A stretch of 64,000 nt of DNA from Glutamicibacter sp. JL.03c (GTDB lineage: Bacteria; Actinomycetota; Actinomycetes; Actinomycetales; Micrococcaceae): assembly GCF_025854375.1 (NCBI RefSeq), contig NZ_CP107575.1, forward strand, positions 62,001 to 126,000, given 5' to 3'. Positions 17,856-26,887 of this stretch are shown here, piece after piece; position 1 is the stretch's first letter; each line of letters starts with the position of its first letter. Below the pieces are notes generated by a model. The model made no database searches, was not told the origin of the DNA, and saw only the letters and a program-made list of their open reading frames with translations. Both the position numbers and the translations under genes were made by a program.

Positions 17856-17892
17856 TCCTATTGCAGGGATAGTGGCTGCTGCCTGCCGTGTC

Positions 17893-18495
17893 CTAGAGCT
17901 GGTCGGTGAATTCCAGCAACCGGGAGATGGCAGCCCGGGCACCGAGCTCATCGTTGTAGCCTGATCGCACAATCGCGGCAGATACCGCCTGCGGGGTGAT
18001 TCCGAGGATCTCGGCTACTGCTTTCTGCTGGCCGCGCACGCCCGGGGTGAGCAGATCCACCACGGACCATTCGGCTTCGGTGCGGGTACGGATCCACTGG
18101 CCGAGCATGCGCAGCAGGCCTTCCAGTTCCGAATCCATCTCATCGGCGCCGGAGGAAACGCAGATCGGCACGCGTTCGCCGCGATGGCTTGCTGCCTCGA
18201 GCGCGCCCAGTGCCCGGCGTGCAGCTTTGCCTTCAACCAGGTCCGCCTCGGTTGGCACCGGCTCATAAAGGCTGCCGATGCCCAAGCCTATATTGCAGAA
18301 GTTCAACCTTGTTACCCGCATAAGTGCATCCACCGCGGCGTCGGGATCCCTGGGCACGCCCAGCAGCAGTTGCCCGCTCAGCGCGGTAAAGGGCGCGAGG
18401 GTGTCCACCTGGGAGAGCTGATGCCACAATTGCTCGCTGGCGTCGGCAACATCGGTAACCGAGCGGGGCCGGGGGCTGAGCGCAACGACAAACAT
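17893..18495 (-). CDS. SatD-like / putative HTH protein of unknown function
   Basis: About 200 aa from the ATG at 18495, where the MFVVALSPRPRS opening resembles actinobacterial SatD-type proteins. The middle contains NIGLGIGSLYEPVPT and EGKAARRALGALEAA, a pattern I associate with that family, and the C-terminal 50 residues look like a helix-turn-helix (KAVAEILGITPQAVSAAIV). It may bind DNA. An upstream extension to 18594 is open but overlaps the yczE-like gene and has low-complexity Asn, so I reject it. Likely co-transcribed with the membrane protein gene before it. Confidence 0.65.
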   Translation of the reverse strand: MFVVALSPRPRSVTDVADASEQLWHQLSQVDTLAPFTALSGQLLLGVPRDPDAAVDALMRVTRLNFCNIGLGIGSLYEPVPTEADLVEGKAARRALGALEAASHRGERVPICVSSGADEMDSELEGLLRMLGQWIRTRTEAEWSVVDLLTPGVRGQQKAVAEILGITPQAVSAAIVRSGYNDELGARAAISRLLEFTDQL

Positions 18496-18553
18496 GTTTC
18501 CAGTATTGCCTGTGCAAGCGGGTTTGTCGCGAGTACTGCCCGAGATGTTGCCG

Positions 18554-19189
18554 TTATTGTTGTTGCGGCAATCGCACGCTGGTGCGTGCAACAAAGAGCT
18601 GTGTGGCTGGTCCGATGAGTACCGCGTAGGCCACCGTGCCCAGGCCCACCGGGCCGCCGAGCAGCCAGCCGATGCCCAGTACCGAGAGTTCCAGTGCGGT
18701 GCGGATCAGTCGCAGCGACAGCCCGGTGCGCAGGTGCAGTCCGGTCATCAGCCCATCGCGCGGGCCGGGACCGAAATGGCTGCCGATGTAGAGGGCGCCT
18801 CCCAAGCCGTTGATGAGGATTGCGACCACGAGGGTGAGGATCTGCCAGCCAAGACCGTTGATTTCAGGCAGAAAGCGCAGGAAAAAGTCGAGTGCCACGC
18901 CGAGGTACAGCGTGTTGGCGATGGTTCCCAAGCCCGGCCATTGGCGTAACGGGATCCATGCGAGCAAGACCAACGCTCCGACCAGGATAATGATGGTGCC
19001 CAGTGACAGTGGCACATGATTGGCGATGCCCAGGTGCAATACATCCCACGGATCAACGCCCAGCTGCGCCCTGATAATCATTGCCATTGCCAAGGCGTAG
19101 AGGGACAGGCCTGCGAAGAGGTTGAAGAATCGCAAGGGCAACCGCCCGCTGGCGAGCTGTTGGCGCGGTGTCAGGTTAGTGATGGTCAT
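18554..19189 (-). CDS. YczE/YyaS/YitT-family membrane protein
   Basis: A 211-aa protein with five or six membrane helices. Family features are RFFNLFAGLSLYALAMAM at the start, the AQLGVDPWDVLHLG segment near 42-55 and GSHFGPGPRDGLMTGL near residue 135. It is divergent from a MocR-type regulator, a pairing known from the YczR/YczE literature in actinobacteria, where the regulator controls this gene. The transported or sensed compound is not established. Start at 19189 leaves 61 bp to the regulator gene. Confidence 0.88.
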   Translation of the reverse strand: MTITNLTPRQQLASGRLPLRFFNLFAGLSLYALAMAMIIRAQLGVDPWDVLHLGIANHVPLSLGTIIILVGALVLLAWIPLRQWPGLGTIANTLYLGVALDFFLRFLPEINGLGWQILTLVVAILINGLGGALYIGSHFGPGPRDGLMTGLHLRTGLSLRLIRTALELSVLGIGWLLGGPVGLGTVAYAVLIGPATQLFVARTSVRLPQQQ

Positions 19190-19206
19190 GAATAAAATAA
19201 TCCGCT

Positions 19207-19235
19207 AAATTGGCCATGTAAAAAATAGCCAATTT
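19207..19235. promoter_or_regulatory. Inverted repeat between yczE-like and MocR genes, candidate YczR site
   Basis: AAATTGGC (19207-19214) and GCCAATTT (19228-19235) are exact reverse complements 13 bases apart, in the 61-bp gap of the divergent pair. MocR proteins typically bind such paired half-sites in front of their own and the divergent gene. Confidence 0.6.
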
Positions 19236-19250
19236 TGAAGAGGTGGACTT

Positions 19251-20651
19251 ATGGGCCGTGTCACAGCCGCTGCGCTCGCCGGAATGCTGGGAGCCGCCGA
19301 CACTTCCCAACCTGCCTACCGGTGGCTTTTTGAAACCCTGCGCTCGCTCATAGCCAATGGCCGCATCCTGCATGGCTCGGTACTGCCCAGCGAACGCGAA
19401 GTCGTGGCCCGACTGGGGCTGAGCCGCACCACCATTTCACGTGCCTACGCAGAACTTCGCGATAGCGGCTACGCCAGCTCCCGCCAGGGCTCGGGAACAG
19501 TCGCCCAGATTCCCGGAGGGCCGGTTGCCGGCGGAGCAGAGCCACTGCCGCTCGGCGGATTCGGGCCAATGCCCGGAAGCACCGCGCTCGATCTGACCTG
19601 CGCGGCACCCAACGCCCCGACTGGAATGCTTGGAGAATTCCAAGCAGCGTTGGAACAGCTTCCGCGCTATGCGGCAACAATGGGCTACTACCCATTGGGG
19701 CTCGAGCCGTTGCGGTTGGCCCTCGCCAATTACTACACGCGCAAGGGACTGCCCACCGGTCCCGATCAGATCGTTGTCACCTCAGGTGCGCTGTCCTCGG
19801 TGGCGGCCGCCGGACGCGCGGTCATGGGTCGCGGGCAGAGCGTGCTGGCTGAGTCACCGACCTACCCCAATTCCTTGCTTGCGCTCAAGGCGCATGGCGC
19901 TCGCACCGCTGCGGTGCCCATCGGGCAGGACGGGTCCGACATGGAACAGATCGCTTCGACCTTGCGCACAGTATCCCCGGCAGTGATGCTGTGCCTGCCC
20001 GATTTCCACAACCCGGTGGGAACCTTGCTGGATGACGCAAGGCGAGAACGCTGGGCTGCGGAATTGGACCGGGCGGGAACCATCGGCATCATCGATGAAA
20101 CCTGCGCCGAGCTGTGGCTTGACTCCGAGCCGGACGTTTTGCCGATGGCCGCCTTTTCCAAGAACCTCATCACCGTGGGCAGCGCCAGCAAATCGCACTG
20201 GGGCGGATTGCGCCTTGGCTGGATCCGAACGCCACGGCATCTCTCGGGCGCCATCGCGCGCTCGCGCATGAGCATGGATCTCGGGGCGCCCGTGCTGGAG
20301 CAACTGGTGCTGGCCAACCTGCTGAATGCAGGCGCCAGCCTTGCGCAGGGTTCCCGAGATGGCTTGCGGGACAACCGGGATTGGATGATCGCTGAACTGC
20401 AACGATTGCTGCCGCAGTGGAAGCCCAACAAGCCTGCAGGCGGCCTGAGCCTGTGGTGCCAGCTGCCGCAGCCGCGTTCCAGCGCGCTGGCTCGACAGCT
20501 CAAGTCAGTGTTGCTTGCCCCAGGATCCACCTTCGCTGTTGAAGGTCACGGCTTGGAGCACTATCTGCGTTTGCCATTTGCCCAGGACCGAGCCGATCTG
20601 GAGCGGGCGCTTCCGGCTATTGCCGAGGCATGGCACAAGGTGGCTGCGTGA
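19251..20651 (+). CDS. MocR-type GntR/aminotransferase transcriptional regulator (YczR-like)
   Basis: A 466-aa chimeric regulator. Residues 20-85 are a GntR winged HTH (LPSEREVVARLGLSRTTISRAY). From about residue 110 it has a class I aminotransferase fold used as a sensor. The PLP-binding lysine is Lys314 in GSASKSHWGGLR, and the IIDETCAELWLD segment near 280-291 matches the PLP-ring contact region. Vitamin B6 or an amino acid is a probable effector. GAGGTGG precedes the ATG by six bases. It faces the YczE-like gene, its likely target. Confidence 0.92.
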   Translation: MGRVTAAALAGMLGAADTSQPAYRWLFETLRSLIANGRILHGSVLPSEREVVARLGLSRTTISRAYAELRDSGYASSRQGSGTVAQIPGGPVAGGAEPLPLGGFGPMPGSTALDLTCAAPNAPTGMLGEFQAALEQLPRYAATMGYYPLGLEPLRLALANYYTRKGLPTGPDQIVVTSGALSSVAAAGRAVMGRGQSVLAESPTYPNSLLALKAHGARTAAVPIGQDGSDMEQIASTLRTVSPAVMLCLPDFHNPVGTLLDDARRERWAAELDRAGTIGIIDETCAELWLDSEPDVLPMAAFSKNLITVGSASKSHWGGLRLGWIRTPRHLSGAIARSRMSMDLGAPVLEQLVLANLLNAGASLAQGSRDGLRDNRDWMIAELQRLLPQWKPNKPAGGLSLWCQLPQPRSSALARQLKSVLLAPGSTFAVEGHGLEHYLRLPFAQDRADLERALPAIAEAWHKVAA

Positions 20652-20691
20652 GATTGAACCGATCCTTGGGCATGATGGGGCAATCCGTGGA

Positions 20692-20805
20692 CTAATCCAG
20701 CCAGGCGGCCAATACTCCAGGGGCAATGAGGGCGTAGGTGCCAACAAACAGAGCACCCATGATGACTGCCAATGGTACGAGCCAGCGAGTTTCAGGTTTA
20801 TTCAT
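20692..20805 (-). CDS. 37-aa single-pass membrane peptide
   Basis: A very short open frame, MNKPETRWLVPLAVI onward, with one hydrophobic helix at about residues 9-34 and an Asp end. It starts three bases after the stop of the 70-aa gene before it. A GAGG is only two bases from the ATG, so translation would depend on coupling. It resembles no family known to me. The polar head, helix and clean frame argue for a real peptide, but chance is not excluded. Confidence 0.5.
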   Translation of the reverse strand: MNKPETRWLVPLAVIMGALFVGTYALIAPGVLAAWLD

Positions 20806-20808
20806 TCC

Positions 20809-21021
20809 TCAGACCCGGCCCTCGCGATTGGTGAATTTCCGAATTGCCTGACCGGCAGCGTAGCAAATGCCAAGCCCCGGGATGCAAAAAGACCCCACCA
20901 GCAGGATCAGCATGTACACCGAACGGCACTGAACGAAGCGCCAGCACACGTAGATGACTCCGACGGCCCAAAGAAGCAGCACGGAGGCTTCAACGGGGTC
21001 TAGAGCAAGTGCATTATCCAT
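20809..21021 (-). CDS. 70-aa small membrane protein
   Basis: Two hydrophobic segments (residues 12-29 and 36-57) are joined by the short RFVQCRSVYM loop, and a basic tail KFTNREGRV ends the protein. Three Cys are present, one in the loop and two in the second helix. It begins nine bases after the pcp stop and is probably in its operon. No function is known; a pairing with pyroglutamyl peptidase may be only positional. Confidence 0.65.
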   Translation of the reverse strand: MDNALALDPVEASVLLLWAVGVIYVCWRFVQCRSVYMLILLVGSFCIPGLGICYAAGQAIRKFTNREGRV

Positions 21022-21030
21022 GTCAGCAGT

Positions 21031-21669
21031 CTATTCCGTTTGCTCGGAAAGGGACGCTAGGACCACGGTCAGTGCTTCGACAAGCACCGGGAGTGTGTAG
21101 CCAGTCCGAGGTTGAACCCTAAGCGCAGCCTCGCTCTTGTCCGTCTCGGCGCCCACCAGGGGCTTCTGCCCTGTAGGTCGAAGCGCGGGAACATGGATGA
21201 ACAGCGCAGGTACTGTCTGCCCATAGGCGAGGTACGCGATGTGGTTGCAAACAAACCTGCCCGCGTCTTCGGATAGGTAAGCACCGTGGCCGGCCTGATG
21301 CAATGCCCGGAGGATCATTTCCGGATCCAAGCTCGCGGGACGGTAGGTTTCCCCGGGGTGAACGATGCTCTGTTTTATCGGCTGCGCGCCATCGTTATCC
21401 GGGATGCGGGCGTCATCCTCATTGGCGCCTTGGACCTCCAGGCTGATTTCAACTCGCCCGCCAGCCTCGCCCACGCAGATCAGAGCGTCCGGCAGGTGCT
21501 CCTGCAGCAAAGCAGCCAGAACCTCGCCAGATCGCTGAAAGGATACCGGCAGGATCGCCTTGGTGATTCGATGGCCATCGGCATTGTCGGGAACCAGCCG
21601 CACGGCCTCGCCGCTCGCGTTGAACTGGTCGTTGCCGAAGGGTTCGAAGCCGGTCACCAAAATGTGCAT
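21031..21669 (-). CDS. pcp: Pyroglutamyl-peptidase I
   Basis: A 212-aa cysteine peptidase removing N-terminal pyroglutamate from peptides. The N-terminus LVTGFEPFG is a family hallmark. The triad is Glu78 (in SLEVQG), Cys141 (in GRFVCNHIAY) and His159 (in FIHVPALRP). The Glu-Cys spacing of 63 equals that of the Bacillus enzyme; the Cys-His loop is six residues shorter. First gene of a small leftward operon with two tiny membrane proteins. Confidence 0.95.
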   Translation of the reverse strand: MHILVTGFEPFGNDQFNASGEAVRLVPDNADGHRITKAILPVSFQRSGEVLAALLQEHLPDALICVGEAGGRVEISLEVQGANEDDARIPDNDGAQPIKQSIVHPGETYRPASLDPEMILRALHQAGHGAYLSEDAGRFVCNHIAYLAYGQTVPALFIHVPALRPTGQKPLVGAETDKSEAALRVQPRTGYTLPVLVEALTVVLASLSEQTE

Positions 21670-21751
21670 GAGCCCATTATGTCCTCAAACTGTCGGTGCG
21701 TGCTGATAGAGATTGAATCTAGGTTCAAATGCTTCCGTTGAATAGGTGCAC

Positions 21752-22960
21752 ATGGTTATCGCAGTTTTTGTCCTCGTCATCCTCAATATTCTCACAACGG
21801 CATGTATCGCCCTGCTGCTGGTTCGACGCACCCAAGGCACTGAGGATGGCCAGATCCGGGACTCGGTGCGGTCCGCCAATTCAGAGCTTCGCCAGGAGCT
21901 GGGAACCCAGCGCAATGAACTGCGCCAGGGCATGGGAGAAGTGCGCTCCGAGATTGATGCGAAGCTGCGCGCCATGAGCGAATCCAATGCCGACCGCCAC
22001 ATCCAGATCCAGCACCTGCTGCAGCAGGAAATGGAGAAGCTGCGCACTGGCAATGAAGCCAAGCTGGAAAAGATGCGCGAGACCGTGGACGAGAAGTTGC
22101 AGGGAACCCTCGAAAGGCGATTGGGCGAATCCTTCGAACTGGTCAGCAAGCGGCTGGAGATGGTCCAGCAGGGGTTGGGAGAAATGCAATCGCTGGCCCA
22201 GGATGTCGGCGGGCTCAAGCGCGTGCTCACCAATGTGAAAAGCCGCGGCTCCTGGGGCGAAGTCCAGCTTTCGCGCCAGCTGGAAGATATCCTCACCGCG
22301 GATCAATACGAGCAGAATGTTGTGGTCGTCCCGGGAAGTCGCGAAGTAGTGGAATTCGCGGTGATCCTGCCCGGACGCGAGGCCGGGACCATCTACCTTC
22401 CGATTGACTCCAAGCTCCCGCAGGAAGATTATGAGAGGCTGCTCGACGCCCAAGAATCTGGAGAGAAATCAGCGATCGATGCAGCAGCCAAGGCGCTGGA
22501 TCGGGCGATGATCGAGCAGGCAAAACTGATCTCCAGCAAATACATCGCCCCGCCCTACAGCACCGACTTCGCGATCATGTACCTGCCTACCGAAGGGCTC
22601 TTCGCCGAAGTGGTGCGAAGCCCCGGCCTGGCCAGCAAGCTCCAAACGGAGTATCGGGTTCTAGTTACCGGGCCTACGACATTGATGAGCCTGCTGAACT
22701 CGCTGCAGATGGGCTTCCGCACCCTGGCCATCGAAAAACGCAGCAGCGAGGTGTGGAAGGTCCTCTCGGCTGCCAAGGAGGAATTCCGCAAATACGGGGA
22801 TGTTTGGGACAAGCTGGGCAAGCAGCTCTCGGCAGCGCAGAACACCGTCAGTGCGGCGGGCACCCGTAGCCGTGTTCTCGAAAAGACACTGCGAGACGTG
22901 CAGACCCTGGAAGTATCCGCTCAAGAAGATGTTCTCTCCGGGTTGCTGCCCGAGGCCTAA
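21752..22960 (+). CDS. rmuC: RmuC-family DNA recombination protein
   Basis: About 402 aa. An N-terminal membrane anchor (residues 1-24) is followed by a long coiled coil rich in Glu, Arg and Gln to about residue 140, then the RmuC nuclease-like domain with SRGSWGEVQLSRQLEDIL and the PIDSKLPQEDYERL segment. E. coli RmuC limits inversion and rearrangement at short repeats; it is a predicted nuclease. The ATG at 21752 is preferred over a GTG six bases earlier because AGG lies five bases upstream of it. It is divergent from pcp. Confidence 0.92.
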   Translation: MVIAVFVLVILNILTTACIALLLVRRTQGTEDGQIRDSVRSANSELRQELGTQRNELRQGMGEVRSEIDAKLRAMSESNADRHIQIQHLLQQEMEKLRTGNEAKLEKMRETVDEKLQGTLERRLGESFELVSKRLEMVQQGLGEMQSLAQDVGGLKRVLTNVKSRGSWGEVQLSRQLEDILTADQYEQNVVVVPGSREVVEFAVILPGREAGTIYLPIDSKLPQEDYERLLDAQESGEKSAIDAAAKALDRAMIEQAKLISSKYIAPPYSTDFAIMYLPTEGLFAEVVRSPGLASKLQTEYRVLVTGPTTLMSLLNSLQMGFRTLAIEKRSSEVWKVLSAAKEEFRKYGDVWDKLGKQLSAAQNTVSAAGTRSRVLEKTLRDVQTLEVSAQEDVLSGLLPEA

Positions 22961-22964
22961 AATC

Positions 22965-23002
22965 AAAATTGGCGGTGACCCCGCAAGGGGTCACCGCCAA
23001 TT
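22965..23002 (-). terminator. Intrinsic terminator between rmuC and ppa
   Basis: A perfect 16-bp stem (22967-22982 with 22987-23002) caps a GCAA tetraloop. On the minus strand TTTTG follows, so it chiefly ends ppa; the stem may also stop rmuC transcripts. Confidence 0.92.
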
Positions 23003-23020
23003 CAGCTTAAGTCTAAGAGG

Positions 23021-23500
23021 CTAGGCCTTGAAACGTTCGATGGAGCGAGCCAGCTCAGCTTCGGCAGCCTCGCGGCCTTCCCAGCCTTCAGCCTTGACCC
23101 ACTTGCCTGGCTCCAGGTCCTTGTAGCGGGTGAAGAAGTGCTCGATCTCCTTGATCAGCCATTCGTCGATGTCTTCAAGTTCCTTGATGTGGTCAAAGCG
23201 CTTGTCGGCAGGAACGCACAGCAGCTTGGCATCGCCACCGCCATCGTCGGTCATGTTGAATACGCCAATTGGGCGGGCTTCGACAACAACGCCTGGGATC
23301 AGGTCAACGCCAGGGATGTACACCATGGCGTCCAATGGATCGCCATCTTCGCCCAGAGTATCGTCGAAGTAGCCGTAGTGGGTTGGGTACTGCATCGAGG
23401 TGAACAGCACGCGATCCAAACGCAGGCGGTGGGTCTCGTGGTCGATCTCGTACTTGACGCGCGATCCGGTTGGGATCTCGATGGTCACGTCGTGGCTCAT
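23021..23500 (-). CDS. ppa: Inorganic pyrophosphatase
   Basis: A 159-aa family I soluble pyrophosphatase splitting PPi to drive biosynthesis. The core [17 protein letters not shown] segment near 48-64 carries the metal-binding aspartates, with [15 protein letters not shown] upstream and the Lys/Tyr pair in [15 protein letters not shown] near the end. I use the ATG at 23500, preceded by GGAGCG at a good distance; an ATG nine bases earlier would be too near that site. Single gene. Confidence 0.96.
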   Translation of the reverse strand: MSHDVTIEIPTGSRVKYEIDHETHRLRLDRVLFTSMQYPTHYGYFDDTLGEDGDPLDAMVYIPGVDLIPGVVVEARPIGVFNMTDDGGGDAKLLCVPADKRFDHIKELEDIDEWLIKEIEHFFTRYKDLEPGKWVKAEGWEGREAAEAELARSIERFKA

Positions 23501-23597
23501 GAAAAGCACGCTCCTAAACTAGTCTTAGGGTTATCCGCTAATAAGGGTATCGCCCCGCAGGCCCCCTTCGATAAAACTTCGAGAGGAATGTAACCAT

Positions 23598-24962
23598 ATG
23601 AACACTGCCGCCCGACGTGCGCTGACGCTGGGGGTGGCCGTGCTGGCTGTGGTTGCAGTCATTCTGGCCATGGTGCTGGCACCTCGATTCTTCACCGGTG
23701 AACCCGAAGCGTTCTACACCCCGGCCAGTGCCCAGCAGGCTGAAAAACACCCAGCCACGGTGGCAGATCTCGATCCTGATGCCCCGATGCCTGACACCTC
23801 CGTGCTCACCGCCAAACTTGATGCGGTCCTCGCCGGCACCTCCGATGGCACGAGCTTCAGTGCGCAGGTTGTCGACGTCGCCAGCCAGACGGTGCTCTAT
23901 CACCGCAACGCAGAGACCAGCGGCACCCCGGCCTCCAGCCTGAAGGTCGTGACCGCGTTGGCCGCTTTGGACACCCTGGGCGGAGACAGCCAGCTGTCCA
24001 CCTCGGTACTGCTAGATGGAGACACCCTCATCCTGCGCGGCGGGGGTGATGTGCTGTTGGGCGACGGGAAGTCGGATCCGGCGCACCCCAAGGGCTACGC
24101 GGGCCTGGCCACCCTGGCCGAGCAGACCGCCAAGGAACTGGAATCCCGCGGTGTCAGCGAAGTCTCGCTGTGGCTAGATGATTCGCTCTTCGGCGATGCC
24201 CATAACAATTCCGCTTGGGACAAGTCGCTGTTCACCTCGAATAACATCGGCGAGGTGTACCCGATCGCGCACTACGCAGGACGGGCCGGCGAAAGCACCA
24301 GCACCGCCTACCAATCCGATGCAGCCGAACAGGTCCGCAAGGTCTTCGCCAAAGAGCTCTCAGCCTCCCTGAAGGTCGCTGAAGGAGGCCGGGGCTCCTA
24401 CGACGGCGGCGAGCAGATCGCGGAAGTGAAATCCGCGCCCCTGCGCCAGATCATCAAGCACATGCTGCTGGTCTCCGATAACTACATCGCCGAAACCATG
24501 GGACGGCTCGTCGCCGTCAAACGCGGCATGGCCCCGGAGCAAGCTGGCGAAGCGGTCGCCGCCGTGGCCAGCGAACACGGCGCCGAAGGCGCGCAGCTGG
24601 CCGATACCAGCGGATTGGCCGCACAGGACAAGATCTCACCGGCCGCGCTGACCACGGTATTGCGCGCGGCAGCCACCAGCCCCAAGCCGGAACTGCGCGA
24701 ACTGGTGTACTCCCTGCCGGTCGCCGGCTATAACGGCACGCTCATGAATCGCCTAGGCCAGTCGTCCACACTGGGATTGGTGCGCGCCAAGACCGGTTCG
24801 CTGACCGGGGTAGCCACGTTGACCGGCATGACCATCACCCAGGACGGGCGCTTGCTGGCCTTCTCGATTTTTGCCCATCAACCGGGCGGAACACTCGCAC
24901 CGCATAAGCCGATTATCGACTCAGCAGTAACCGCCATCCGCGGTTGCGGCTGCCAGAGCTAA
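23598..24962 (+). CDS. dacB: D-alanyl-D-alanine carboxypeptidase/endopeptidase, PBP4 type
   Basis: A 454-aa class C penicillin-binding protein. An N-terminal membrane segment or uncleaved signal (residues 8-29) puts it outside the cell. The catalytic motifs are SxxK at Ser113-Lys116 (SSLK), SDN at 293-295 and KTG at 398-400, with the PBP4-type insertion between the first two. It trims peptidoglycan stem peptides. A GAGAGGAATG stands upstream of the ATG. It begins the rightward run of genes leading to tilS and the folate cluster. Confidence 0.93.
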   Translation: MNTAARRALTLGVAVLAVVAVILAMVLAPRFFTGEPEAFYTPASAQQAEKHPATVADLDPDAPMPDTSVLTAKLDAVLAGTSDGTSFSAQVVDVASQTVLYHRNAETSGTPASSLKVVTALAALDTLGGDSQLSTSVLLDGDTLILRGGGDVLLGDGKSDPAHPKGYAGLATLAEQTAKELESRGVSEVSLWLDDSLFGDAHNNSAWDKSLFTSNNIGEVYPIAHYAGRAGESTSTAYQSDAAEQVRKVFAKELSASLKVAEGGRGSYDGGEQIAEVKSAPLRQIIKHMLLVSDNYIAETMGRLVAVKRGMAPEQAGEAVAAVASEHGAEGAQLADTSGLAAQDKISPAALTTVLRAAATSPKPELRELVYSLPVAGYNGTLMNRLGQSSTLGLVRAKTGSLTGVATLTGMTITQDGRLLAFSIFAHQPGGTLAPHKPIIDSAVTAIRGCGCQS

Positions 24963-24979
24963 AGGAGCAGGAGCAGCAT

Positions 24980-25900
24980 ATGAACCAGGTTGTTGATTGG
25001 AAACTGGCCGCGAACGCTGCCAAGACGCTGATGCCTGCCGGGCCGAAGATCTTCAAAAAAGATGCCGCCCGAATTGTCGAGGAACTGCGCATTGCCGCCG
25101 GCGAGGGACTGGCCGAGGCGGAGAAGATCTCCAAGCTGACCTCCACCGCGCCCTCGCAGACCCTGGTGGTGGACCGGGCCGGATGGGCCAAGGCCGTCAG
25201 CCAGAATTTCGCGGCCATGCTGCCCGCCCAGGTCAACGTCCCCGCAATGGTTCCGGCGGTCGCCGGAGCCGAGCTCGGCGCGGTGCTCTCGGTGCTGGGC
25301 ACCCGGGTGCTGGGACAGTTCGACCCCTTCGTCGGCCCGCGACTGCTGCTCAACGCGCCCACCATCACCCAGATCCGCGGCGAACTGAACCTGAATGCCC
25401 GCGATTTTTATCTGTGGATCGCCACCCACGAGCAGACCCACCGCCTGCAGTTCGAGCACGCTCCATGGATCCCCGAGGTCATGAAGTCCATCCTCGCCGA
25501 GGCCTTCGGGCCGCTGGAGAATGAGGGCTCGATGAACCAGCTCGGCGAGCGGCTGAAATCCATGAAGTCGGAAGTGGGCGAATTGACCAGCATCATGTCG
25601 GTGCTCGAAGGCCACGCCATGGTGGTGATGAACGATGTGACCAGCATCGGCAGCATCAAGACCATCCGCCGGCGCTTTGAAGCACGCGGCGAGAACCGAT
25701 CGGTGCTGGCCACCTTGCTGGGCAAGCTGCTTGGCCTGGACGCCAAGGCCCTGCAGTACAAACGCGGAGCCAAATTCGTGCGCCATGTGGTGGACGGGAT
25801 CGGCTACGAAGGCTTCAACCAGGTCTTCAGCTCCCGGGAACTGTTCCCCAGCGCCGAAGAGCTCGACAACCCTGAACGCTGGCTGGCCCGCACCCGATGA
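24980..25900 (+). CDS. Zinc-dependent metalloprotease-like protein (DUF2342)
   Basis: About 306 aa. The zincin motif is HEQTH, with His150, Glu151 and His154. The protein begins WKLAANAAKTLMPAGP and has the ARDFYLWIATHEQTHRLQF pattern of the actinobacterial family once tied to F420 biosynthesis by genome context; its real role is unsettled. The ATG at 24980 follows AGGAG; longer forms add unrelated residues. It is 17 bp after dacB, and its stop overlaps the tilS start by four bases. Confidence 0.88.
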   Translation: MNQVVDWKLAANAAKTLMPAGPKIFKKDAARIVEELRIAAGEGLAEAEKISKLTSTAPSQTLVVDRAGWAKAVSQNFAAMLPAQVNVPAMVPAVAGAELGAVLSVLGTRVLGQFDPFVGPRLLLNAPTITQIRGELNLNARDFYLWIATHEQTHRLQFEHAPWIPEVMKSILAEAFGPLENEGSMNQLGERLKSMKSEVGELTSIMSVLEGHAMVVMNDVTSIGSIKTIRRRFEARGENRSVLATLLGKLLGLDAKALQYKRGAKFVRHVVDGIGYEGFNQVFSSRELFPSAEELDNPERWLARTR

Positions 25901-26838
25901 ACCAGGCTTTGCTCGCGGCCCGCACCGCCATTGCCCGGGTCGCCGGCCCGGGACTCACCTTGATCGGGGTCTCCGGCGGCGCGGACTCGCTGGCCCTGGC
26001 CATTGCGGCAGCCACCCTGCCCGACGCCTTCGGCGCTGTGATCGTGGATCACGGATTGCAGCCGGGCAGCGCCCAGGTCGCGCAGCGGGCCGCCGGGCAA
26101 TGCCGCGAGCTGGGCTTGGATCCGGTGCTGGTTTATCCGGTGCAGACTGCCAGCGACGAAGCCTCGGCCCGGGCGGCCCGCTATGAGCAGTTCGAGCTGG
26201 CGCTGCGCCGCACCGGTGCCCAGCGGCTGCTGCTCGCGCACACCCGTGATGACCAGGCCGAGCAGGTGCTGCTCGGGCTGCTCCGTGGTTCGGGCACCCG
26301 ATCCCTGGCCGGGATCCCGGCCGAACGCGGACCTTACCGAAGGCCGCTGCTGGATCTGGCCCGGAAGCAGACCGAAGAGATCTGCCAGGACGCGGGGGTC
26401 GAGTATTGGGAAGATCCGAGCAATTCCGACACCGGCTACCGGCGGAACCTGATCCGCCATGAGATCCTGCCGTTCCTGGCTGAACGGCTCGGCGGGCATC
26501 TGCCCGAGGCCCTGGCCCGCACCGCATCGTTGGCGGCCGCTGATGCCCAGGCACTGGACCAATGGGCACAGCAAGCCAAGGACGCGCAGGGGTTGAACCT
26601 GCGCGAACTCTCTGCCCTCCCGGTGGCGGTGGCCTCCAGAGTGTTGCGGCTAGCCGCGATCGAAGCCGGCGCGAAAAATGTGGGCCATGAGCGAACACAG
26701 GCGCTGTGCGCGCTGGCCGGAATCGGCGGGCCCAAGTCCAAATCTGCTGGTCCGGTGCAACTGGATGGCAAAATCAGCGCCTTCAGGCGCGGACCGGTGA
26801 TCGTTTTCACGGGGACCGGCTCAACAACAGGTCACTAA
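25897..26838 (+). CDS. tilS: tRNA(Ile)-lysidine synthase
   Basis: A 313-aa enzyme that modifies C34 of the CAU-anticodon tRNA-Ile with lysine, changing its codon from AUG to AUA. The ATP-pyrophosphatase loop SGGADS is at 26-31, HTRDDQAEQVLLGLLRGSG near 115-133 and the RRNLIRHEILP segment near 184. It lacks the long C-terminal domain of the E. coli enzyme, which is usual in actinobacteria. It lies just before hpt and ftsH, a pattern conserved widely in bacteria. Confidence 0.95.
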   Translation: MNQALLAARTAIARVAGPGLTLIGVSGGADSLALAIAAATLPDAFGAVIVDHGLQPGSAQVAQRAAGQCRELGLDPVLVYPVQTASDEASARAARYEQFELALRRTGAQRLLLAHTRDDQAEQVLLGLLRGSGTRSLAGIPAERGPYRRPLLDLARKQTEEICQDAGVEYWEDPSNSDTGYRRNLIRHEILPFLAERLGGHLPEALARTASLAAADAQALDQWAQQAKDAQGLNLRELSALPVAVASRVLRLAAIEAGAKNVGHERTQALCALAGIGGPKSKSAGPVQLDGKISAFRRGPVIVFTGTGSTTGH

Positions 26839-26887
26839 ATGTGGCACTCTAGGTAAGTACCACACCTCTAGAATCAGGAGAACCCTC

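Noticed and set aside
18495-18594. N-terminal extension of the SatD-like gene
   Set aside because: Asn-rich low-complexity residues overlap the end of the upstream yczE-like gene; the ATG at 18495 fits the family start.
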